From Planctomycetota bacterium (GTDB taxonomy: Bacteria; Planctomycetota; SZUA-567; H5-PLA8): a DNA stretch of 64,000 nucleotides. Below the pieces are notes generated by a model. It was not told where the DNA came from, did not search any database, and saw only the letters and a program-made list of their open reading frames with translations. This document shows, one piece after another, positions 25,198 through 33,810 of this stretch. Position numbers and translations under genes: made by a program. The stretch's first letter is position 1; each line of letters starts with the position of its first letter. Location of the stretch: NCBI GenBank assembly GCA_015075375.1, contig JABTUM010000003.1:558001-622000 (forward strand). Reading direction: 5' to 3'.

Positions 25198-26784
25198 ATG
25201 TCCGCGCGTTCGCTGTGGGAAAAGTACAAGCAGTGCCAGGTCGAATGCCCCAAGATCGGCGTATCGCTCGACTACAGCCGCATGAACTTCTCCGAATCGT
25301 TCCTCGCCGAGATGCAGCCGAAGCTCGAGAAGGCGTTCAAGTCGATGGACGACCTGGTCAAGGGCGCGATCTCCAACCCCGACGAGAAGCGCATGGTCGG
25401 TCACTACTGGCTGCGCGATTCCAGCCTGGCGCCCGACGCCGCAACGAAGAAGGAGATCGACGGGACGCTGGCCAAGATCAAGAAGTTCTCGAAGGCCGTG
25501 CACGCCGGGAAGATCAAGCCGCAGAAGGCCGGACGCTTCAAGAACGTGCTGGTCGTCGGCATCGGCGGTTCGGCGCTGGGCCCGCAGTTCGTGGCGAAGG
25601 CGCTGGGCGGCGCGAAGGACAAGCTCAACCCGTTCTTCTTCGACAACACCGATCCGGACGGCATGGACGCGGTGCTGGCGCGCATCGGTTCGGGCCTGAA
25701 AGAGACGATCACGGTGGTGATCTCGAAGTCGGGCGGGACGAAAGAGACGCGCAACGGGATGCTGGAGGCGAAAGCCGCGTACGAAGCCGCCAAGCTGAAG
25801 TTCGAGAAGCACGTCGTCGCGGTGACGGGCGCCGGGAGCGAACTGGACAACTACGCCAAGAACAACGGCTGGCTCGACCGCTTCCCGATGTGGGACTGGG
25901 TCGGCGGGCGGACGTCGGAACTCTCGGCGGTGGGACTGCTGCCGGCGGCGCTGCAAGGCCTGAACGTCGACGCGATGCTGAAGGGCGCCAAGGCCATGGA
26001 CGCGTACACGATCGTCCACGACTCGAAGAAGAACCCCGCGGCCGTGATGGCGCTGATGTGGTACCACGCCACCGGCGGCAAGGGCGCGAAGGATCTGGTT
26101 CTGCTGCCCTATAAGGACCGGCTGGAGCTGTTCAGCAAGTACCTCCAGCAGCTCCTGATGGAATCGCTGGGCAAGGAGCACGATCTGGACGGGAAGGTCG
26201 TGAACCAGGGCATCGCGGTGTACGGCAACAAGGGCAGCACCGACCAGCACGCGTACGTGCAGCAGCTTCGCGACGGCGTGCCGAATTTCTTCGTCACCTT
26301 CATCCAGGTGCTGAAGGACCGCGCCACGCGCTCGATGCAGGTCGAGAGCGACGTGTCGAGCGGCGATTACCTCAACGGGTTCCTGCAGGGCACGCGCCGC
26401 GCGCTGTACGAAAAGGGCCGCGAATCGATGACGATCACGGTCAACGACGTGAGCGCCGAGACGGTGGGTAAGCTGATCGCGCTCTTCGAGCGGACGGTGG
26501 GCTTCTACGGCGTGCTGGTGAACATCAACGCGTACCACCAGCCGGGCGTGGAGGCGGGCAAGAAGGCGGCCGCGGCGGTGCTGGACATGCAGCACAAGGT
26601 CATGGCGCATCTGCGCGCGAACAAGGGCAAGGCGTTCACCAGCGAAGAAGTCGCCTCCGGGATCGGCGCGTCGGACGAAGCCGAAGCGGTGCATTGGATC
26701 CTGCGCCACGTCGGGGCCAATCCGGACAAAAAGGTGAAGGTCAAGCCCGGCGCGACGGAGTTCGAGACGAAGTACTCGGCCTGA
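25198..26784 (+). CDS. pgi: Glucose-6-phosphate isomerase
   Basis: 528 residues, a usual length for the family. It interconverts glucose 6-phosphate and fructose 6-phosphate in the cytoplasm. Motifs: VVGIGGSALGPQFVAKAL (phosphosugar-binding SIS domain, about residue 120), VISKSGGTKETRNG (second SIS part, about residue 180), and YGNKGSTDQHAYVQQLRDG with the catalytic region near residue 345. Start: ATG with AAGGA nine bases upstream; an in-frame start 31 codons earlier has no support. A strong terminator follows, so it is probably monocistronic. manA lies next, giving a local hexose-phosphate cluster. Confidence 0.96.
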   Translation: MSARSLWEKYKQCQVECPKIGVSLDYSRMNFSESFLAEMQPKLEKAFKSMDDLVKGAISNPDEKRMVGHYWLRDSSLAPDAATKKEIDGTLAKIKKFSKAVHAGKIKPQKAGRFKNVLVVGIGGSALGPQFVAKALGGAKDKLNPFFFDNTDPDGMDAVLARIGSGLKETITVVISKSGGTKETRNGMLEAKAAYEAAKLKFEKHVVAVTGAGSELDNYAKNNGWLDRFPMWDWVGGRTSELSAVGLLPAALQGLNVDAMLKGAKAMDAYTIVHDSKKNPAAVMALMWYHATGGKGAKDLVLLPYKDRLELFSKYLQQLLMESLGKEHDLDGKVVNQGIAVYGNKGSTDQHAYVQQLRDGVPNFFVTFIQVLKDRATRSMQVESDVSSGDYLNGFLQGTRRALYEKGRESMTITVNDVSAETVGKLIALFERTVGFYGVLVNINAYHQPGVEAGKKAAAAVLDMQHKVMAHLRANKGKAFTSEEVASGIGASDEAEAVHWILRHVGANPDKKVKVKPGATEFETKYSA

Positions 26785-26823
26785 GGCCGGTCCACGCGGG
26801 CCCAGCGCCCGGACCAAGGTTCC

Positions 26824-26861
26824 AGAAGCCCCTTCGCACCGCGCGGAGGGGCTTCTTTTTT
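26824..26861 (+). terminator. Rho-independent terminator after pgi
   Basis: AGAAGCCCC pairs with GGGGCTTCT across a 15-base GC-rich loop, and the right arm runs into six T. It lies 40 bases after the pgi stop and before manA. Confidence 0.92.
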
Positions 26862-26931
26862 GGACCGCGCCGCGGGCGCGAAGTAAGATCGCGGGCGTGG
26901 CGTCGACGTGCACCTCCGGCGAGAGAAGCTG

Positions 26932-27957
26932 ATGAACGCGATCCGTGAACCGCTCTTCCTGCAACCGGTCCTGTTCGAGAAAGTCTGGGGCGGGAACCGG
27001 CTGGGCGCGCTGTACGGGAAAGCCTGCCCGCCGGGCGGGCAGATCGGCGAGAGCTGGGAACTGACCGACCGCGCCTACGCGCAAAGCACGGTCTCGGGCG
27101 GCGCGTTCGACGGCTGGACGCTGCGGCGGCTGATGGAAGAGCGCGGGACCGAGCTGCTGGGTTGGAAGCTGGCCGCGCGCAAGCCGGCACGATTCCCGCT
27201 GCTGGTGAAGTTCGTCGACGCCGGCGACGACCTGAGCGTGCAGGTGCATCCCGACGACGACGGTGCGCGAAAGTTCGGGATTCCCGACCGCGGCAAGACC
27301 GAATGCTGGGCGATCGTGCACGCCGAACCCGGCGCGCGCATTCAGCGCGGACTCAAACCCGGCGTGACACGCGCGCGCTTCGAGGACGCGCTGAAGGCGC
27401 AACGGCTGGAGGAGGTGCTCCATTACTTCGAGCCACGCGTGGGCGAGGTGCTGGCGATCCCGCCGGGGATGATCCACGCGATCTGCGCGGGCGTGGTGGT
27501 GGCCGAGATTCAGCAGAACAGCGACATTACGTTTCGGGTCTACGACTACAACCGGGCGGGGCTGGACGGCAAGCCGCGCGCGCTGCATGTGCGCGAATCG
27601 CTGGAGACGATCGCCTTCGGCGGCGCATTCGGCGCGTATTTCGATGGCGATATGAACCTGCCGACCGTTTCCGCGCAGCCCGAAGCGCAGGGGGCGCTGA
27701 AACGGGAGCGGCTGCTGCGGGGGATGTACTTCGATCTGGAGCGGATGAGCGCTCCGGCGGGCGCGAGCGGGACGATCGCAACGCGCGGCGCGCCGAAGAT
27801 CGTCATGGCGCTGCAGGGGCGCGGCAGCTTGGGTGGGCGCGCCTTCGCGGCCGGCCAAACGGTGCTGTTGCCGGCGGATTTGCTCGAAGCGCCGGTGCGC
27901 GCCGACGCATCCGAGCCGCTGGTGTGGCTGGAAAGCACGCCGACGGCGGAGGCGTAA
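26932..27957 (+). CDS. manA: Mannose-6-phosphate isomerase, class I
   Basis: 341 residues, of the short bacterial type. It converts mannose 6-phosphate and fructose 6-phosphate, linking glycolysis with mannose and GDP-mannose metabolism. Motifs: LFEKVWGGNRLG, QIGESWELTDR, then FPLLVKFVDAGDDLSVQVHPDD with the zinc-ligand histidine, KTECWAIVHAEPGA, and IPPGMIHAICAGVVVAEIQQNSDITFRVYDYNR, which closes the cupin site. The C-terminal cupin-like part is present. Start: ATG at 26932 (MNAIREPL) with AGAGAAG upstream. It has its own transcript, because the pgi terminator lies upstream. Confidence 0.93.
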   Translation: MNAIREPLFLQPVLFEKVWGGNRLGALYGKACPPGGQIGESWELTDRAYAQSTVSGGAFDGWTLRRLMEERGTELLGWKLAARKPARFPLLVKFVDAGDDLSVQVHPDDDGARKFGIPDRGKTECWAIVHAEPGARIQRGLKPGVTRARFEDALKAQRLEEVLHYFEPRVGEVLAIPPGMIHAICAGVVVAEIQQNSDITFRVYDYNRAGLDGKPRALHVRESLETIAFGGAFGAYFDGDMNLPTVSAQPEAQGALKRERLLRGMYFDLERMSAPAGASGTIATRGAPKIVMALQGRGSLGGRAFAAGQTVLLPADLLEAPVRADASEPLVWLESTPTAEA

Positions 27958-27990
27958 GGGCCTTCACAATCTGTAGATTGGTTCCGTTCA

Positions 27991-27999
27991 TGCTATAAT
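27991..27999 (+). promoter_or_regulatory. Extended -10 promoter of the DUF433/DUF5615 pair
   Basis: TGCTATAAT is a perfect extended -10 element (TG-n-TATAAT), 21 bases before the DUF433 start codon. No matching -35 hexamer was seen at the usual distance, which extended -10 promoters tolerate. Confidence 0.65.
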
Positions 28000-28019
28000 G
28001 TATTGAGGAGGTATTAAAC

Positions 28020-28271
28020 ATGGACGAGAACAAGATCCTGCAGCGCATCACCACTAATCCTGCCATCTTTGGCGGAAAGCCGATTATTCGAGGCAGGCGA
28101 CTCGCGGTAGAGCATGTCCTAGGCATGCTGGCGGCCGGCGATAGCGCGCAAACCGTTCTTGAGGGGTATCCGTGGCTTGAACTCGAAGATATTCAAGCTT
28201 GCTTGGTTTACGCCCGGCGCTTGGTGGGACACGAGCGCATCGATCCCCTTCCACTGGACGCCGCTTCGTGA
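28020..28271 (+). CDS. DUF433 antitoxin-like protein
   Basis: 83 residues. Typical DUF433 sequence: RITTNPAIFGGKPIIRGRRLAVEHVLGMLAAG, then LEGYPWLELEDIQACLVYA, which forms a small helix-turn-helix-like fold. DUF433 proteins are usually paired with DUF5615 PIN-like proteins and treated as the antitoxin. The same pairing is seen here, with a 3-base overlap of the two genes. Start: ATG with GAGGAGG, an unusually strong site, and an extended -10 promoter just upstream. Antitoxins often bind their own promoter, but no operator was identified. Base composition is lower in GC than in the flanking genes. Confidence 0.9.
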   Translation: MDENKILQRITTNPAIFGGKPIIRGRRLAVEHVLGMLAAGDSAQTVLEGYPWLELEDIQACLVYARRLVGHERIDPLPLDAAS

Positions 28272-28618
28272 AGGTGCTCCTGGATACATGCATATGGGGC
28301 GGGGCCGCAAAGGATCTTCAAGCCGCTGGTCATGATGTTCATTGGGCCGGAGACGACCCCAAAGATCCGGGTGACGACGCTTTACTTCAACGAGCGCACC
28401 AAGAAGGACGCGTGCTTTTTACCTTAGATAAGGACTTTGGCGAGTTGGCCATCGTACATCTCCGCCCCCATGCAGGGCTCGTAAGGTTGGTTGGATTGAG
28501 AGCCCGTCAGCAAGGGCCCGCGATGGTCGCCGTATTGGCCAAGTACGAATCCGAATTGCAAGGTGGCGCTATCCTGACGGTGGAAGATACGCGGGTTCGA
28601 ATCCGCCCGGGCATCTAA
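28268..28618 (+). CDS. DUF5615 PIN-like toxin candidate
   Basis: 116 residues from GTG at 28268, which overlaps the DUF433 stop (GTGA), so translation is probably coupled. DUF5615/Mut7-like PIN fold: VKVLLDTCIWG with the first acidic residue, DDALLQRAHQEGRVLFTLDKDFGELA with the later aspartates, and a short C-terminal strand region. These acidic residues would bind metal in an RNase active site. The first motif has TCIW where many relatives have a proline-rich stretch, so activity is not guaranteed. It ends one base before the convergent mutM stop. Confidence 0.87.
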   Translation: MKVLLDTCIWGGAAKDLQAAGHDVHWAGDDPKDPGDDALLQRAHQEGRVLFTLDKDFGELAIVHLRPHAGLVRLVGLRARQQGPAMVAVLAKYESELQGGAILTVEDTRVRIRPGI

Positions 28619-28619
28619 T

Positions 28620-29459
28620 TCACTTCCGCTGGCATTTCGGACAGAAGCAGGTGCTGCGCTGCCCCAGCACGATCCGCTTGATCTTCGCTCCGCACTCCAG
28701 GCACGCTTCCCCGCCGCGGCCGTACACGCGCAGTTCGCGTTCGAACCAGCCGGGCTGGCCGTCGGGATGGTAGTAGTCGCTGATCGTCGAACCGCCGGCT
28801 TCGATGGAACGATTCAGAATTTCGCCGATCGCCATGCGCAAGCGCTCGGCGCGCGGAGCGCTCAGGCGCGCCGCCTCGGCGAGCGGGTGAATGCCCGCGC
28901 GGAAGAGCGCCTCATCCGCGTAAATGTTACCCACCCCGGCCAGGAAAGTCTGATCGAGCAGGAGCGTCTTGAGCCGCCCGCGGCGTGCGCGGAGGCGTGC
29001 CAGAAACGCCGCAGACTCGATGACCAGCGGATCGGGGCCGAGTTTGGCGAGGGCCTTGAGCGCCGCGAGCGCCTGCGTCGGGCCGCCCCATACGCGCCCG
29101 AACTTGCGGATGTCGCGGAAAACCAGGAGGTCGGGTTCGGCGCCGGGTTTGGCGTCGAGTTCCAGCGTCAAGCGGACGTACGGATCGGCGCGACGATCGA
29201 ATTCGGCGCGCGAAAGGACGCCCAGCCACCCGGTCATGCGCAGATGGACGACGAGGCTGCGTGCGCCGGAACCGTGAATCCAGATGTATTTTCCCTGGCG
29301 TTCGACCGCTTGTATAGACAAGCCTGCCAAGCGCGCCAAAGGCACAAGTGAACCGGCGACGGTGGAAGCATTTAGCACCCGTACGGCGTTTACGGACCGG
29401 CCGGTCAAGAGCGGGCGCAGCGCACGTACCACGGTTTCGACTTCGGGGAGTTCCGGCAT
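28620..29459 (-). CDS. mutM: Formamidopyrimidine-DNA glycosylase
   Basis: 279 residues. It removes 8-oxoguanine and ring-opened purines from DNA and cleaves the strand at the abasic site. The first residues MPELPEVETVVRAL carry the catalytic Pro2 and Glu3. Next come GKYIWIHGSGARSLVVHLRMTGWL, then QTFLAGVGNIYADEALFRAGIHP in the helix-two-turn-helix. The zinc finger is intact at the C-terminus (CLECG ... CFCPKCQ). The domain order and length match the family. The start is fixed by the requirement for Pro2. The gene is convergent with the toxin-like gene. Confidence 0.96.
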   Translation of the reverse strand: MPELPEVETVVRALRPLLTGRSVNAVRVLNASTVAGSLVPLARLAGLSIQAVERQGKYIWIHGSGARSLVVHLRMTGWLGVLSRAEFDRRADPYVRLTLELDAKPGAEPDLLVFRDIRKFGRVWGGPTQALAALKALAKLGPDPLVIESAAFLARLRARRGRLKTLLLDQTFLAGVGNIYADEALFRAGIHPLAEAARLSAPRAERLRMAIGEILNRSIEAGGSTISDYYHPDGQPGWFERELRVYGRGGEACLECGAKIKRIVLGQRSTCFCPKCQRK

Positions 29460-29637
29460 GATTCGTCTTTACCTTGGGTTTCCTACGAAGTAGATTACCG
29501 AATTAGATGATCTCGAATTGTGGACTATATCTCATCGCCTGCGGCTGAACAGGATCGCACTTGACCGTTTCGATTAAGTACGAAGGCGCGGCATTCCAAG
29601 CCGTCTTGTACGCAAGCCCGTCGAAGGATATGAGGCC

Positions 29638-29931
29638 ATGACCTGGACCTTAACGCTTTATTCCAAGCCGGATTGCCCGCTTTGCGACGAGGCCAAGCGG
29701 GCGGTGGCGGAGTTCCAGTCGGAGTGCGCGTTCAAGCTGGAAGTCGTAGACATCACGAAGGATCCGGACCTGTGGCAGCGCTACCGCTACGAGATTCCGG
29801 TGCTGCATATCGACGGTCAGGAAGCGACGCGGCATCACGTGAGCCTCAAGAAGCTGCGCGTGCTGCGCAAGCGCTGGGAGCAAGGCGAGAGCCTGCCGCG
29901 CCCCAACGCCCGCGTATTCGGCGCGAACTGA
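29638..29931 (+). CDS. Glutaredoxin-family (DUF836) protein
   Basis: 97 residues. The N-terminal strand and redox motif LTLYSKPDCPLCDEAKRAV carry CPLC in place of the classic CPYC. The cis-proline region YEIPVLHIDGQE follows, then a helix and a short tail. It is typical of the small DUF836 glutaredoxin-like group, cytoplasmic, probably a thiol reductant. Start: ATG with GAGG. It is upstream of mqnE in the same direction, 95 bases apart, and may be in the same transcript. Confidence 0.9.
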   Translation: MTWTLTLYSKPDCPLCDEAKRAVAEFQSECAFKLEVVDITKDPDLWQRYRYEIPVLHIDGQEATRHHVSLKKLRVLRKRWEQGESLPRPNARVFGAN

Positions 29932-30026
29932 GAGCCTCCCCAGCTTCCCCTGCAAGCGAACTCGACTCGTGATAAGCTGCGGCCCGTTTCCGGGACCGGT
30001 CCCGGACCGAGCGGAGTCGTGGCGGC

Positions 30027-31223
30027 ATGAGCACGGTGGTCCTCCAGGCGCCTTGGGCGCGCGCGGCGGCGGACGTGTCGGAACCGGCGCAGCCGCCGGT
30101 GGTGAGCGCCGAGTTGGCGCCGTATCGCGATAAGCTGGCCGAAGGCCGGCGCCTGACGCGCGAGGACGGCTTGGCGCTTTTCGGCGTGCGCGATTTGCTC
30201 GGGCTGGGCCGGCTGGCGCAGTGGTTCGCGCGGCGCAAACACGGGCGCACGGTCTATTACGTCAACAACGGGCATATCAATTACTCGAATTACTGCACGC
30301 TTTCGTGCGCCTTCTGCAGCTTTTACCGGCGCAAGGGCAAAGACCGCCGCGATGGCGGCTACGAAATGAACCTCGAGCAGGTCTTCGATGAAGCGGGGAA
30401 GATTTACGCGCGCGGTGGCACCGAGGCGCACGTCGTCGGCGGCCTGCATCCGGATTTCCCGTTCGAATACTACACCGAGATGCTGCGCGGGATTCGCGCG
30501 CGGTATCCGAAGCTGGGGCTGAAATGCTTCACGGCCATCGAGGTGTACCACATCGCGGGCCTGAAGAAGCTGAGCGTGGGCGAGACGTTGCAGGCGCTTA
30601 AGGAAGCGGGACTCGATTCGCTGCCCGGCGGCGGCGCGGAGATTCTCGACGACCGGCTGCGCGACGTGATCTGCAAAGGCAAGGAGACCTCGGCGGAGTG
30701 GCTGGACCTGCACCGCACCGCGCACCGCTTGGGGCTTCCGTCCAACGCGACGCTGCTGCACGGGCACTACGAGACGCTCGAACAGCGCATCGACCACCTG
30801 CTTCAACTGCGCGCGCTGCAGGACGAGACCGGCGGATTCCTCGCGTTTATCCCGCTGAGCTACCATCCCGAACACAACAGCTTGAAAGTGGAGCACGGTC
30901 CCACGGGGATGCAGGAACTGCGCATGTACGCGGTCTCGCGCCTGTTGCTGGACAATTTCCCCCACGTGAAGAGCTACTGGATCATGCTGGGCCTCGCGAC
31001 GGCGCAGTTGGCGCTGGGGTACGGAGCGAGCGACATGGACGGGACGGTCTTGCAGGAGAAGATTTACCATATGGCCGGCGCGAGCACGCCGCAGGCCTTG
31101 AGCGTGGACGAGTTGCATCACCTGATCGAAGAGACCGGCGGGGTGCCGGTCGAGCGGAACCATCTGTACCGGCGTATCCGGCGCGGTTCCGGCGGACCGC
31201 TGGACTGGGACATCGAAGCCTGA
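30027..31223 (+). CDS. mqnE: Aminofutalosine synthase, radical SAM (MqnE)
   Basis: 398 residues. It joins the enolpyruvyl benzoate made by MqnA from chorismate to an adenosyl radical, giving aminofutalosine in the alternative menaquinone pathway. The iron-sulfur motif is CTLSCAFCSFYRRKG (Cx3Cx2C at about residue 92). Also visible are NGHINYSNYC, GGTEAHVVGGLHPDFPFEYY and LPGGGAEILDDRLRDVICKGKETSAEWL, all typical of this branch and not of MqnC. The C-terminal half completes the barrel (GFLAFIPLSYHPEHNSL). The long leader of about 35 residues before the conserved part is unusual. Other pathway genes are not in this window. Confidence 0.93.
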   Translation: MSTVVLQAPWARAAADVSEPAQPPVVSAELAPYRDKLAEGRRLTREDGLALFGVRDLLGLGRLAQWFARRKHGRTVYYVNNGHINYSNYCTLSCAFCSFYRRKGKDRRDGGYEMNLEQVFDEAGKIYARGGTEAHVVGGLHPDFPFEYYTEMLRGIRARYPKLGLKCFTAIEVYHIAGLKKLSVGETLQALKEAGLDSLPGGGAEILDDRLRDVICKGKETSAEWLDLHRTAHRLGLPSNATLLHGHYETLEQRIDHLLQLRALQDETGGFLAFIPLSYHPEHNSLKVEHGPTGMQELRMYAVSRLLLDNFPHVKSYWIMLGLATAQLALGYGASDMDGTVLQEKIYHMAGASTPQALSVDELHHLIEETGGVPVERNHLYRRIRRGSGGPLDWDIEA

Positions 31224-31294
31224 CGCGGCGATCCGGGCGCTTGTGCGTCCTGCCCGCCTTGAGTGCACCGAACGAATCGCGAGGAACCCGACGC

Positions 31295-31861
31295 GTGGAA
31301 GCTTCCAACATCGAGGACGCCGTACGCACCATCCTGAAGTCGGTGGGCGAAGATCCGGGGCGCGACGGGCTGCGCGATACGCCGCGGCGCGTGGCGAAGA
31401 TGTACGGCGAGTTGCTGAGCGGCATGTCGGTCAATCCCGCGCGGCACCTCGATGTAGTCTTCGACGAATCGCATACCGAACTGGTGGTTTTGAAAGACAT
31501 TCCCTTCTACAGCCTGTGCGAACACCACATGATGCCGTTCATGGGCAAAGCGCACGTGGGTTACTTACCGAACGGGCATATCGTGGGGCTGAGCAAACTG
31601 GCCCGTGTGGTCGAGGAGTTCGCGCGGCGGCTGCAGGTGCAGGAACGCCTGACCAGCCAGATCGCAGACCTGCTGATGGAAAAGCTCGATGCGCGCGGCG
31701 TCGCGGTGCTGATCGAGGCGACGCATACGTGCATGACGATGCGCGGCATCCAGAAGCCCGGCAGCGTGATGGTAACGAGCGCGATCCGCGGGATCTTCGT
31801 GACGGATCACGCGGCGCGCGACGAAGTCTTCGCGCACATCTATCATCGGCACCAGTTGTAA
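31295..31861 (+). CDS. folE: GTP cyclohydrolase I
   Basis: 188 residues from GTG at 31295, with GAGG upstream. It converts GTP to dihydroneopterin triphosphate, the entry to tetrahydrofolate (and possibly queuosine) synthesis. Motifs: YSLCEHHMMPFMGKAHVGYLPNGHIVGLSKLARVVEEFARRLQVQERLTSQIAD, with zinc ligand Cys and the two histidines, and THTCMTMRGIQKPGS, with the third zinc ligand. Length and order match the family. It follows mqnE by 71 bases. With pabB/pabC nearby it makes a small folate-related cluster. Confidence 0.95.
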   Translation: MEASNIEDAVRTILKSVGEDPGRDGLRDTPRRVAKMYGELLSGMSVNPARHLDVVFDESHTELVVLKDIPFYSLCEHHMMPFMGKAHVGYLPNGHIVGLSKLARVVEEFARRLQVQERLTSQIADLLMEKLDARGVAVLIEATHTCMTMRGIQKPGSVMVTSAIRGIFVTDHAARDEVFAHIYHRHQL

Positions 31862-31924
31862 TCTCGGCCGGACCGGCGGCGCGTAGCGAGCCCGGATGGC
31901 GCAGGTAGATTAGAGGAGTCCGCC

Positions 31925-33040
31925 GTGCACACGCCTCGCATCCTCGTCACCGGCATCGGATTCGTGGCGGCGCCCACGCTGCATGATGCGCTGGCCGGAC
32001 ACCTGGCCGATCCGCCCGAGACCGCGCCGGAGATCACGGCCTTCGAAACGCCCGAAGGTGCGCCGGCTTTCGGATTCGAGGCGCCCGAGTTCAAGATCGA
32101 GACGTACCTGCCCAACATTAAAAGCTTCGTGGACCGCACGAGCGCCTTCGCGCTGGCGGCGGGCAAACTGGCGCTGGAAGACGCGGGGTTGCTGGAGCGC
32201 GATAAGCGTCCGGCGGGCCTGGAGATCGGCTGCGCGTACGGAACGCAGTTCGGCTGCCTGGAGGCGATGGAGATATTCTGGAAGAAGGTCAAGGCCACCA
32301 ATCCCAAGTTTGCCGCGCCGCTTCCGTTCACGCACGGCTACGCGAACAGCCCGTCTTCGCTGCTGTGCATCGAGTTCGGACTGAAGGGCTCGGCGGCGAC
32401 CTTCAGCGGCGAAGCGCTCGCGGGCGTGGAAGCGTTGCGCTTCGCGGCGGACCAGTTGCAGACCGGAAACGCGCAGGCGGTGCTGGTCTGCGCGAGCGAA
32501 AGTTTGACGCGGGCGCTGCACGCGCATCTTTTCGCCACGAAGAAGCTGAGCGCGTCGGGACAGCCCGCCTTATGGAGCGGCGCGGCCGAGGGGATTGTGC
32601 CCGGTGAAGGCGGTGCGGCGCTGCTGCTGGAGACCGACTCCGCGGCGGCGGCACGCGGCCGCAAGGCCTATGCGGAATTAGCCGACGTTCAGCTGGGCGG
32701 CACCGGCGCGTTCTCGAAGCTGGCGAACGGAAAGCCAGACCTGATTATCGCCGCAACGCCTTCCGTTCACGATCGCGCCGAGCGCGACGCGTGGCAGTCC
32801 GCCGGTGCGCAAGCGGCTTGCATCGCTCCCAAGCTTTTTGCGGGGGAACTCTTTGCCGCCGCGCCGCTGCTGAGCGCCGTGTGGGCCGCGAGCTTGCTGC
32901 AGGAACACCCAGCCCCATTGGCGAAGACTCAAACGTTGAGCGGCGCGCCACGGGCTGCGGCCTCGATTTCCGATGCCGCCGTCGATGCGTTGGACGCGAG
33001 CGGCACGGCGGGCGTGATTCGATTGAGCGCCTTTCGATAA
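31925..33040 (+). CDS. Ketosynthase-like protein lacking the catalytic cysteine
   Basis: 371 residues from GTG with GAGGAG six bases upstream. The thiolase/ketosynthase fold is recognisable: VDRTSAFALAAGKLALEDAGL, IGCAYGTQFGCLEAM, TFSGEALAGVEALRFAADQL, AVLVCASESLTRAL, EGIVPGEGGAALLLET. The nucleophile position that is normally cysteine reads TFSGEA (serine 161). The HGTGT histidine motif and the later lysine-histidine region are not seen. It is therefore probably non-condensing, comparable in position to chain-length-factor-like partners of polyketide or aryl-polyene systems. No active ketosynthase, acyl carrier protein or acyltransferase gene is nearby. Confidence 0.8.
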   Translation: MHTPRILVTGIGFVAAPTLHDALAGHLADPPETAPEITAFETPEGAPAFGFEAPEFKIETYLPNIKSFVDRTSAFALAAGKLALEDAGLLERDKRPAGLEIGCAYGTQFGCLEAMEIFWKKVKATNPKFAAPLPFTHGYANSPSSLLCIEFGLKGSAATFSGEALAGVEALRFAADQLQTGNAQAVLVCASESLTRALHAHLFATKKLSASGQPALWSGAAEGIVPGEGGAALLLETDSAAAARGRKAYAELADVQLGGTGAFSKLANGKPDLIIAATPSVHDRAERDAWQSAGAQAACIAPKLFAGELFAAAPLLSAVWAASLLQEHPAPLAKTQTLSGAPRAAASISDAAVDALDASGTAGVIRLSAFR

Positions 33041-33135
33041 GCCAAGCCGCACTTTCATTCAGGCACATGTGATTTCGAGCCGCAATCGCGCAAAAAGCCT
33101 TGCGACCGGATCGCGCGCGGACTAAATCTGAAGCC

Positions 33136-33810
33136 ATGAGTTCGGGTGGCAGCAAACCCTCGCAGTCCCTCGGCCACGACCTGTTGGCGCGGTACCTGAC
33201 GGCTTATGCCAACGCGCGACAGCTCAGCGACCTTGAGCGTCCGTGGGGCTTCTGCAACGACGGACTCGACCGCCTCTGGCTGCGCCTGATGGACGCGCTG
33301 CAGCGCGATCCGAAGCGGCTGAACGAGATGATCTCCGACGAATTGAACGATCAGGATCGCGAGCATATCGCGCGCACGCTGATTCCGCTGACGTTCGCGC
33401 TTCCGCTGCGGGCGTATCCGGCGGAACTGCGGGCGGTGCGGACAGGCCCGCGGCTGCTGCTGACGCTGCGCCACTTCGCGGCGTCGCATCCGGCTCCGAA
33501 GGCCGAGCACACCGAGATGAACGCGCTGAAGCTGATCAAGGAGCCGAAGCCCCTCGCCAAGCTGCCGGAAAAGGACAAGAAGCACGAGGACGAGCCGATC
33601 GGCTACTTGCCGGCGGCGCTGACGGCGAGCTGCACGTCCTTCCTGCGGCGGCGGCTGCGCTTCACCGACGACGACCGCAAGCGCGAAGCGACCATCAGCA
33701 GTTGGGGCCGGCGGAGGCGCGTGCGCGTCTCGCTGCTGGCGCGCGGACGCGGCATCGTCGTGCGCTTTATGGAACGGCTCCCCTCCCCCGCCGACGATCC
33801 TAACGCCTGA
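33136..33810 (+). CDS. Hypothetical protein
   Basis: 224 residues from ATG at 33136, chosen over an in-frame start 12 codons earlier that has no ribosome binding site. It is soluble and strongly charged, with a lysine- and glutamate-rich linker at about residues 130-165 (LKLIKEPKPLAKLPEKDKKHEDEP). The N-terminal half is helical (LLARYLTAYANARQLSDLERPWGFCNDGLDRLWLRL), and the C-terminal end is basic (FLRRRLRF, GRRRRVRVSLLARGRG). A nucleic-acid-binding role is possible from the charge alone. The last 11 bases overlap the convergent pabC gene. Confidence 0.65.
   Translation: MSSGGSKPSQSLGHDLLARYLTAYANARQLSDLERPWGFCNDGLDRLWLRLMDALQRDPKRLNEMISDELNDQDREHIARTLIPLTFALPLRAYPAELRAVRTGPRLLLTLRHFAASHPAPKAEHTEMNALKLIKEPKPLAKLPEKDKKHEDEPIGYLPAALTASCTSFLRRRLRFTDDDRKREATISSWGRRRRVRVSLLARGRGIVVRFMERLPSPADDPNA

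Noticed and set aside
28587..28612. tRNA-like T-arm sequence (GGTTCGAATCC)
   Set aside because: It lies in frame inside the DUF5615 coding end; the stem does not pair as a T-arm should, and no acceptor, D or anticodon arms are upstream.
30698..31294. N-terminal extension of the folE frame into mqnE
   Set aside because: It overlaps mqnE in another frame and has no similarity to FolE; the GTG at 31295 gives the normal family length.
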